From NCBI GenBank assembly GCA_026985515.1, contig JALSQH010000059.1:1-17312 (forward strand): a stretch of 17,312 bases of DNA, written 5' to 3'. Positions 1 to 6,675 of this stretch are shown here, piece after piece. Below the pieces are notes generated by a model that was not told the origin of the DNA, did not search any database, and saw only the letters and a list, made by a program, of their open reading frames with translations. This DNA is from a bacterium. GTDB lineage: Bacteria > JALSQH01. Both the position numbers and the translations under genes were made by a program. Each line of letters starts with the position of its first letter. Position 1 is the first letter of the stretch.

Positions 1-140
1 ATGGTGTACCTCTATTAAATGAAGAAAAAGTGGAAAAGATAAAAAGGGAACTACCTCATCTATTCTACAACGTGGTGCATGAATACATCCACTCAAAAAG
101 TCAGGGTGAAAGATTCAGAGTTGAAAAAGGGAAAAATTGA
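1..140 (+). CDS. C-terminal end of an unidentified upstream gene (partial)
   Basis: The codon phase beginning at base 3 is open from the window edge to a TGA at 138-140, giving about 45 residues that begin GVPLLNEEKVEK and end EKGKN. The other two plus-strand frames are closed by stops at 16-18 and 20-22, so a gene entering from the left in this tightly packed region must use this frame. The tail is charged and probably helical. I do not recognise a family. It overlaps the annotated start of the next gene by 62 bases if that gene begins at 79, or by 20 bases if it begins at the TTG at 121. Because the piece is short, its being coding is an inference from frame exclusion and gene density. Confidence 0.5.
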   Translation, partial: GVPLLNEEKVEKIKRELPHLFYNVVHEYIHSKSQGERFRVEKGKN

Positions 141-1254
141 AGAGATAAAAAAAGAAGGGGAAAAATTTTACCCCCTGCTTGAAGAAATCGCAAAAAAACT
201 CTACCAGCTTCGCGAAGTTTCACTAAAAGAAAAACATAGTAGCAGATATCTCATGGAAATCCTTGAAAAGCATGGATTCAGGGTACACATCCCTCCTGTA
301 AAGGGTCTTTCAACCCATTTTGTTGCTGAAAAAGTTCTCTCAGATGATGGACCTGCTATTGCATTTATTGCAGAGTATGATGCTCTCCCGGAAATAGGAC
401 ATGGCTGCGGTCATAACCTTATTGCAGCAGCATCAGTAACAGCCGGAATAATCCTCTCACACACAGGATATCGTGGAAAAGTCATGGTTATTGGAACACC
501 GGCAGAAGAAACAGGTAGAGGAAAAATTTCAATGATAGAGGCTGGAATCTTCAATGATCTTGACTATGCCCTCATGTTTCACCCCGGCAACAGAACGAGG
601 ATGAGGCCGGAACTTGTTGCACTATCTGAGGTTAATGTGAGATACACCGGCAAAGAGGCTCATGCATCAAGTTATCCTGACAGAGGTATAAATGCCCTTC
701 ATGCTCTGATAAATCTCTTCAATCTGATAAACTCACACAGACAGAATCTGAGCAATGATTTCAGAATAAATGGAATAATCACCAGAGGTGGAGTGGCACC
801 CAACATAATACCTGCAGAAGCAGAGGCGACATTTCATCTCAGAGCAAAGGATTCCATGCTTCTCCAGGAACTTAAAAAAAGGTTTAAAAAAATGGCAAAA
901 GCTGCCGCAGAGGGTAGCTTTACAAAAGTGAAGATCAGTTTCTCACCATTTGAGTTGAAGGAGATGAAACATTACCCATTCCTTGAGGATCTATTCAGAG
1001 AAAATCTTCTTAAACTCTCTCCAGATATTGATCTTGACGAAACTCCCCGTGGCAGGTGGGCATCATCAGATATTGGTAATCTGAGCCACATTATTCCAAC
1101 ACTTCAGGCAACCATAAGAATCACAGAAAAACCCACTCCAATTCACACAAAAGAATTTGCAGAAGCCACTCTAAAAGAGTTTGCACTAAGGAGAACCCTT
1201 ATTGCCGCAGAGACTCTTGCCCTTACAGGAGTTTCTCTGCAGGAGAAAGGATGA
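79..1254 (+). CDS. M20 family metallo-amidohydrolase (M20D / AbgB-PM20D2-like)
   Basis: This is a di-metal amidohydrolase that cleaves an amide bond in a small N-acyl amino acid or dipeptide; the substrate is not evident. Seen in the sequence (numbering from the ATG at 79): EYDALPEIGHGCGHN at 99-113 supplies the Cys110/His112 metal ligands typical of the M20D subgroup, PAEET at 141-145 the glutamates, FHPG (His168) and IHT (His356) further ligands. The dimerisation domain lies at about 185-295. The length of 391 aa is normal for the family. There is no signal peptide, so it acts in the cytoplasm. The start is uncertain: ATG79 has no Shine-Dalgarno and lies inside the preceding gene, while GTG106 and TTG121 would shorten the overlap. 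The stop overlaps anmK by ATGA, so the two are probably co-translated, and the neighbour hints at turnover of cell-wall or peptide fragments (inference). Confidence 0.88.
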   Translation: MNTSTQKVRVKDSELKKGKIEEIKKEGEKFYPLLEEIAKKLYQLREVSLKEKHSSRYLMEILEKHGFRVHIPPVKGLSTHFVAEKVLSDDGPAIAFIAEYDALPEIGHGCGHNLIAAASVTAGIILSHTGYRGKVMVIGTPAEETGRGKISMIEAGIFNDLDYALMFHPGNRTRMRPELVALSEVNVRYTGKEAHASSYPDRGINALHALINLFNLINSHRQNLSNDFRINGIITRGGVAPNIIPAEAEATFHLRAKDSMLLQELKKRFKKMAKAAAEGSFTKVKISFSPFELKEMKHYPFLEDLFRENLLKLSPDIDLDETPRGRWASSDIGNLSHIIPTLQATIRITEKPTPIHTKEFAEATLKEFALRRTLIAAETLALTGVSLQEKG

Positions 1255-2375
1255 AGGCAATAGGTTTAATGTCGGGAACATCAGCTGATGCTCTTGATAT
1301 TGCCCTGATTGAGATAAGCAACACAGATGTGAAACTTTTAGAATTCAGGGAAGTTAACTATCCAGGAGAATTGCACAAAAAAATTTTAAGAACCATCCAC
1401 TCCACTACAATTTCCCTGGAGGAAATTGCAGATCTGAACATTGAGCTGGGAAAATTCTACGGGGAAAGTGTCAAAGCATTCATTGAAAATATCAGGCTCA
1501 GAAAAGATGAAATTGGAGTCATAGGTTCTCACGGTCAGACAATCTTTCACAGATCAAAGAGATACACCGGGAAAGGCGCCACTCTCCAGATCGGTGATGG
1601 AGCACACATTGCAAAAATTACCGGAATTCCCGTCGTTTCAGATTTTCGAATGGATGATTTGGCTGTCGGGGGAGAAGGAGCTCCTCTCACACCATATTTC
1701 CACCACTTTCTATTCAAAAATAGAGAAAAACCTCTGATGGTGCTCAACATTGGAGGAATAGCAAACATCACAGTTGTAACCGGTAAAATAGATGACCTCA
1801 TAGCCTTTGACACTGGCCCTGGGAACTCCCTCATAGATATTGCTGTTTGTGACCTTACCGGAGGGGAGAGCTCCTTTGATAAAGATGGAACCTTCTCTGG
1901 AAAGGGGAATATTATTGAAGAGATGCTGGAAGAACTCTGCAATCATCCCTTTTTCAGAATTCCACCTCCAAAATCCACGGGAAGAGAGGATTTTGGAATG
2001 GAAACATACCTGAATGTTAAGAAAAGGTATGGAAATAACCCACCTGAAGATATTGTGAGAACCTTCGTTGAACTCACTGCATGTTCAATCCACGATGCAT
2101 ACAGAAGATTTATACTTCCACATTATCCTGCAAGAGAATTGATAGTAACAGGTGGGGGGAGCAGAAACCCCACTCTAACTGAAGCACTGAGAAAGTACTT
2201 TGCGGAAATACCTGTAAAGAAAATTGAAGATTATGGCTACAGATCAGAGGCCATGGAGGCAATGGCCTTTGCTCTCTTTGGATACAAAACTCTCTTCGAG
2301 AAGGAGGGAATAAATATTCCCGGGGCAACAGGGGCTGAGAGAAGGGTAATCTGTGGGAAGATTTCCCTCCCGTAA
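1251..2375 (+). CDS. anmK: anhydro-N-acetylmuramic acid kinase
   Basis: AnmK uses ATP to open and phosphorylate 1,6-anhydro-MurNAc released during peptidoglycan turnover, giving MurNAc-6-phosphate for recycling in the cytoplasm. Recognisable family blocks in order are: GLMSGTS at 5-11, GSHGQT at 92-97, TLQIGDG at 111-117, GGEGAPLTP at 140-148, LNIGGIANIT at 165-174, FDTGPGN at 186-192 (containing the catalytic aspartate), PPPKSTGRE at 238-246, GGGSRNP at 301-307 and RSEAMEAMAFAL at 331-342. The length of 374 aa is normal. The first motif reads SADALD where most members have SxDGxD, a Gly-to-Ala change at 14. The ATG overlaps the M20 stop by four bases and has AGGAGA just upstream. Its TAA is directly followed by the stop of the convergent lipoprotein gene. 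Confidence 0.97.
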   Translation: MKAIGLMSGTSADALDIALIEISNTDVKLLEFREVNYPGELHKKILRTIHSTTISLEEIADLNIELGKFYGESVKAFIENIRLRKDEIGVIGSHGQTIFHRSKRYTGKGATLQIGDGAHIAKITGIPVVSDFRMDDLAVGGEGAPLTPYFHHFLFKNREKPLMVLNIGGIANITVVTGKIDDLIAFDTGPGNSLIDIAVCDLTGGESSFDKDGTFSGKGNIIEEMLEELCNHPFFRIPPPKSTGREDFGMETYLNVKKRYGNNPPEDIVRTFVELTACSIHDAYRRFILPHYPARELIVTGGGSRNPTLTEALRKYFAEIPVKKIEDYGYRSEAMEAMAFALFGYKTLFEKEGINIPGATGAERRVICGKISLP

Positions 2376-3164
2376 CTACTGGGAGAGCTGATCAAGAAGT
2401 CTGTTGATCACCTCAATATTTTTCTCAATCTTGGGAGAATATCTGTTGTCAGGGTAATCTTCATTAAGTCGCAGAAGAATCTCCTTGGCTTTTTCGAGGA
2501 ATTCCCTCTTTCTCGCAGGGTCACTTTCGCTCCTTCCCTGATAAACAAGGAGATTTGCCCTGTTCCACTCGGGAAGAATCACCCTCTGTTCAATTTTCCT
2601 CAGGTAACTCCCTGCTTCATCAACCCTGACTCCCTCCTCAAGGCACTTCTGAAATTTTGAATAGGCCTCTTTCCACTGCTGGTTATTAAAATCCTCAACT
2701 GCACTGGCAAAATCACACTCCTTTTCTTCTGATACCGAAGGAGAAATTGATGTTTGCATCGTGGCTGTAGAAGGGTAATTCTGAAACTCCTGCGATTCGG
2801 GGTGATTCCGCTGAAGTGGAGGCTTCACCTCAGAGGGAGAGGTAACCCTACCAGCTATGTAATTCACACTATTGAGTAGAGCTGTGAGTTTCTGAGAATA
2901 AATTTTGTAGAGGAAAAGGACATATCTGGGTTCTCTTCCTTCCTTTATGGCATTTTTTAAAGTTATGTTGAGTCTTATAGCCATATCAAGATCAGACTGC
3001 GGCACCTTATTCTGTAGTGATTCCAGGACTCTTCTCTCCTCATCAAGTTCATAGATGTAATTTTCTCTTTCCCTGTAGGGAAGGGTCGTTTTAAAAAGGG
3101 TGGCACAGGATGAAAAGAGGAATAGCAGAAGAATTGAAAGAAAGGTTATTTTTCGGGCAACCAT
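2376..3164 (-). CDS. TPR-like envelope lipoprotein of unknown function
   Basis: The protein has a lipoprotein signal: positive residues, a hydrophobic stretch at 7-17, then FSSC with Cys20 as the probable lipid anchor. Residues 30-105 are charged and helical. Residues 107-150 form a Pro/Ser/Gln-rich linker. Residues 151-262 look like helical repeats of TPR type (DFNNQQWKEAYSKFQKCLEE at 158-177, then EKAKEILLRLNEDYP at 224-238). The start is supported by GAGGAGAG about nine bases upstream. Its first 19 bases overlap the end of the penicillin-binding protein gene, so translation of the two is probably coupled. A TPR lipoprotein made next to a class A PBP recalls LpoA/LpoP-type activators, but I see no sequence identity to those and the role is inference. 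It is the last gene of the minus-strand unit. Confidence 0.8.
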   Translation of the reverse strand: MVARKITFLSILLLFLFSSCATLFKTTLPYRERENYIYELDEERRVLESLQNKVPQSDLDMAIRLNITLKNAIKEGREPRYVLFLYKIYSQKLTALLNSVNYIAGRVTSPSEVKPPLQRNHPESQEFQNYPSTATMQTSISPSVSEEKECDFASAVEDFNNQQWKEAYSKFQKCLEEGVRVDEAGSYLRKIEQRVILPEWNRANLLVYQGRSESDPARKREFLEKAKEILLRLNEDYPDNRYSPKIEKNIEVINRLLDQLSQ

Positions 3165-6100
3165 AATTTTTCTCTCCTCATTGTGGTCTCAATTCTCTTT
3201 CTCACATCCACCTCTTCAGGGTCAGTCACAGGAGCAAGGGGTATCCCTGTAACTTCATCTACTTCATACCACTGGAAGTCGTCAGGTACTTCAAGGGAAA
3301 CATAATTTCCTCTTATCTCATCAAAACTAAGTATATCCTGGAAGTGAGATTTATCAACAATTTCTCTCATAACCTCTGCCACCACGGGAAGTGCTCCATT
3401 GGATCCAAATACCCTGTAACCATGCTTTCTCATAGGTTTGTTATCATCATACCCGACATACCCCGCAACCACAAATGCTCCATCTGGAGAAAGTGTAACA
3501 CCATCCCTCGTTATCACCGGAACAATTCCCACAAAGGATGAATTGGTAAAATTGTTTGTTGTTCCAGTCTTACCCATTACAGGGAGATAATATTTCCTTC
3601 CATTGTAATCAATCACGAACTTTTCCCTCATGCTTCTGGCAGTTCCTATTTGAAAAACCTTTTCAAGTACTGAATCAACCATTGAAATGTATCGTCTCGG
3701 GATGAGTTGCTGTATTTCAATTTCACTGCGGTAAATGGTTTCCCCATTGTAATCAATATGGTCTATTAAAGTAAGCCCATAGGGCTGATCAGAGGTATAA
3801 TACCTGAAACCCTGAGAGAGAGTTGTGTATACCAGACTCAACTCCGGCAGAGTTACTCCTGAGCTTCCCAGGGGGAGGGATGGAACCTTTTTCAGAGGAG
3901 AAACAACTCCCATCATGTTCATCAACTTTTCATACACTGAGAGAGCCAGATATGTTTTAAAATCCCTGAGATGAACTATCAATTGAGGAGAATAAAAAGA
4001 GTAGGCGGAAAGAAGAGAGTTGAATTTTTCCTCTGCATCATTCTCAAGCTCGTTCAACAGTTGAAGAGGAATCACTCCCTCAACCCAGTAATTTTCGAGT
4101 TCAGACGGTGAGAGCGAGTAAATTCTTTCACCCCTGCAGGGAGCAAAGTTTTCTGTACATATGGAGATTTTTCCATTATCGTCAGTAATCTTCAGTGCCT
4201 CATAACTACCTTCCTTTAACAACTTCTCAATTCTGTCTCTCTTTCTTATCAACCAGTCATAATCATAAAGGGTAAATCTCAACCTGAGCTGTTCCTCCTC
4301 ACTTCTTCTCTTTTTTCTCAATAATTGTTTCCTTATCCTTGCAATCACGGGACTGCATCTCATATTTCTCAAAGCGTAAATTTCATCAGGAGAAAGATTG
4401 AAACCCTGGTCCCTTATGATTTCACCGGCACTTTCCTCCACTATGGAGCAGAAGAGAGTCTTCTTCGTAAAAGTTATTCCCTCCTTACCCAGAAATTTGA
4501 GATAATCTCTGTCTATCCTCTCTGGAAGAACTCCACTCCATCTGGCAAGTTTTAAGATATCCTGTGGTGGGGAGTAGTTAAAGAGATTGAATAGAAGATT
4601 AATAGTTGCAAGATTTTCAGAGTAGGCACCTGCCCACGCTATTGAAACAATCTTTGAATGAGGAGGATGATCAGGTCTGGGGAAATAAGGCTGACCCTGA
4701 TAGATATACATCTCCCTCTCATCGGGAATGGGATCGGTGTTTAACTGGCCCAGAAGAAAGTACTCCAGATAAAGTGGAATTTTAAAAATAGATCCCGGCT
4801 GCCTCCTCGCCACCCACGCCCTGTTGTAGTAGATGTTGGTAAAACCTCCAACCATAGCCTTTATTCTTCCAGCCTGTGTAACGAAAACTGCACCCTCCAG
4901 TCGGGGATATTTCTCCACACAGAATTTCTCACCATCGTAACTTATCAGAACTGGATCACCTTTTTTAAAATTTTTCATGAAATATCTTACCGCCACTGTG
5001 GGAGAAACCCATCTTCCCCTTCTGTAAAAGTAATCTGCCACAGGAACCTGAGGACATTCAAGAAGGTTGACTTTTATATTCTGTGGAGATGGTGCTCTTA
5101 TCCTGACAGTTAAAGCTTTCCTGCCCTTTCTGACAATACTTCCATAGTAAAAACCCTTTTCCAGAGAGGGATAAACCTCAAGAGATATACCTGAAGGTGG
5201 CGAATATCCCCTGAGAAGTGTGTCAAGGAGTGAGAGCCTCTTTCTCAGAGCGAATAGAGATTCCCTTTCAAGGTCATAATCCAGCGTTGTATAGATTTTA
5301 AGTCCTGCCGTGTATATATTTTCAATGCCGGCACTTTCCCAGATCTCCTGAAACTCAGGACTTTCGAGGATATCACTGATAACATTTATCATCACATTGG
5401 GCCTTGTGGAAAGAATTCCCATGTGAAACTTCAATTTTTCCCTCAATGCGTGAAGATAGGTTTTCCTGTCAATATATCCATTTCTGTACATCCTGTAGAG
5501 AACATAATGTACCCTCTTTCTTATTCTCTCCCTTATCCTCTTCTCCTGCTGAATATTCTTTGCAGAAAAAATGTCATACATTGATGGCGCCTTCACGGAC
5601 CCTGCAATAAAGGCACACTCTTTAAGAGTGAGATCAGAGACATCCTTGTTGAAAAAATACCTGGCAGCCACCCCTATACCTCTCCCCTGACCCTTCACAT
5701 AGAACTGATTCAGGTAGAATTCCAGTATCTCATCCTTGGTGTAGTAATGTTCAAGACGAAGCGCATTTATCAGCTCCTTTATTTTTTCATAAACTGTTCT
5801 TCCACGCCTCCCAAAGAGGTTTTTGGCAGTTTGCTGAGTAATTGTGCTTCCCCCCTCAACAATTCTCCCCTTAATGAGATCCACAATCAGTGCCCTCAGC
5901 ATTGAGATGGGATTGAATCCTGGATGGTGGTAGAACCACCTGTCTTCAGCAGAAATCACCGCTTCCCTGCAGTAAAGGGGAATATTTTTCAGGGGCACAT
6001 ATATTCTGTAACTTTTTCCAAAGAAACTTCCCACCTCATGCACACCATCACTGTAGTAAACCACAGAATGCCTCGAGAGAATCTTCATGATATTTTCTCG

Positions 6101-6271
6101 CTTAATCTGATCCCCGGGAAACCAGACAACGAAAAAGTAATAGAGAAAAGTCAGAATCCCTGCAGTTACACCAACAGTAAGAAAAAAATAAAATAAAAAT
6201 CTGATCCGGCGACGTTGATTCTTACTGCTCTTCTTTCTTTTTGTTACTCTTCTCTTTCCTTTTTTACCCAC
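3146..6271 (-). CDS. class A (bifunctional) penicillin-binding protein, 1A-like, unusually long
   Basis: This enzyme polymerises lipid II into glycan strands and cross-links stem peptides on the outer face of the inner membrane. After a very basic N-terminus (1-24) there is one membrane span at about 25-49. The GT51 glycosyltransferase follows: EDRWFYHHPG at 109-118 with the catalytic Glu, and GGSTITQQTAKN at 140-151. A linker with an OB-like region comes at about 320-460. The transpeptidase has SIFK at 494-497 (nucleophile Ser494), SEN at 551-553 and KTGTT at 901-905. SxN to KTG spans about 350 residues against about 190 in E. coli PBP1A, so about 600-790 is an insert with four of the protein's eight cysteines (608, 639, 705, 712) and a highly charged helical stretch at 644-689. 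The total of 1041 aa compares with about 720-850 usual. The start is GTG, 28 bases inside the preceding gene, with no clear Shine-Dalgarno, suggesting coupled translation. Confidence 0.95.
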   Translation of the reverse strand: MGKKGKRRVTKRKKSSKNQRRRIRFLFYFFLTVGVTAGILTFLYYFFVVWFPGDQIKRENIMKILSRHSVVYYSDGVHEVGSFFGKSYRIYVPLKNIPLYCREAVISAEDRWFYHHPGFNPISMLRALIVDLIKGRIVEGGSTITQQTAKNLFGRRGRTVYEKIKELINALRLEHYYTKDEILEFYLNQFYVKGQGRGIGVAARYFFNKDVSDLTLKECAFIAGSVKAPSMYDIFSAKNIQQEKRIRERIRKRVHYVLYRMYRNGYIDRKTYLHALREKLKFHMGILSTRPNVMINVISDILESPEFQEIWESAGIENIYTAGLKIYTTLDYDLERESLFALRKRLSLLDTLLRGYSPPSGISLEVYPSLEKGFYYGSIVRKGRKALTVRIRAPSPQNIKVNLLECPQVPVADYFYRRGRWVSPTVAVRYFMKNFKKGDPVLISYDGEKFCVEKYPRLEGAVFVTQAGRIKAMVGGFTNIYYNRAWVARRQPGSIFKIPLYLEYFLLGQLNTDPIPDEREMYIYQGQPYFPRPDHPPHSKIVSIAWAGAYSENLATINLLFNLFNYSPPQDILKLARWSGVLPERIDRDYLKFLGKEGITFTKKTLFCSIVEESAGEIIRDQGFNLSPDEIYALRNMRCSPVIARIRKQLLRKKRRSEEEQLRLRFTLYDYDWLIRKRDRIEKLLKEGSYEALKITDDNGKISICTENFAPCRGERIYSLSPSELENYWVEGVIPLQLLNELENDAEEKFNSLLSAYSFYSPQLIVHLRDFKTYLALSVYEKLMNMMGVVSPLKKVPSLPLGSSGVTLPELSLVYTTLSQGFRYYTSDQPYGLTLIDHIDYNGETIYRSEIEIQQLIPRRYISMVDSVLEKVFQIGTARSMREKFVIDYNGRKYYLPVMGKTGTTNNFTNSSFVGIVPVITRDGVTLSPDGAFVVAGYVGYDDNKPMRKHGYRVFGSNGALPVVAEVMREIVDKSHFQDILSFDEIRGNYVSLEVPDDFQWYEVDEVTGIPLAPVTDPEEVDVRKRIETTMRREKLWLPEK

Positions 6272-6675
6272 AGGTACAGATATGTTGCAATTACTGCCAG
6301 GGGAAAATCAGTTAAGAAAATCACTATGTAGGAAAAATACTTCTCCGTGAAAATGAAAAAAAGGACCCCAAAAATTGAACTTGTATATTTGGAAATGATT
6401 AAAACAGGAAGCAAGCAAAGATTTTTTCTGGGATTCAAATAAATCGCAATGGAGATGAAAGATATCATAACCATCATGCTGTTGGTAAGATCAAGGTAGA
6501 ATCTCTCCTGAAATGGAGGCGATGGTGGAAGACCAAGAAGTGACCCAAGATAGTTCATAATATCATACAGCTGTGGAGACGCAAAGAGGAAAATCAGATC
6601 AGTTACAATGAAAGCAATAGCGTATAAGAGCATAACATATCTAAGAACATTTTCTCTTTTCGTCCACTCATTCAT
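6244..6675 (-). CDS. small four-helix integral membrane protein, unknown function
   Basis: The 143-residue protein is hydrophobic, with four probable membrane helices at about 11-31, 64-80, 86-108 and 113-136 and a basic/acidic cytoplasmic tail ending KKEREE. Between helices 1 and 2 is a Pro-rich loop (GLPPSPPFQERFYLD, 48-62). I do not recognise a family. The ATG follows the TAG of the GH31 gene with no spacer, and the last 28 bases overlap the start of the penicillin-binding protein, so it sits inside one transcription unit and probably relies on translational coupling. Position suggests an accessory role in envelope metabolism, but nothing in the sequence shows a catalytic motif. Confidence 0.8.
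   Translation of the reverse strand: MNEWTKRENVLRYVMLLYAIAFIVTDLIFLFASPQLYDIMNYLGSLLGLPPSPPFQERFYLDLTNSMMVMISFISIAIYLNPRKNLCLLPVLIISKYTSSIFGVLFFIFTEKYFSYIVIFLTDFPLAVIATYLYLWVKKEREE

Noticed and set aside
1547-1942. A 131-codon open frame on the minus strand opposite anmK.
   Set aside because: It lies entirely within a well-conserved kinase gene and has no ribosome site or recognisable product.
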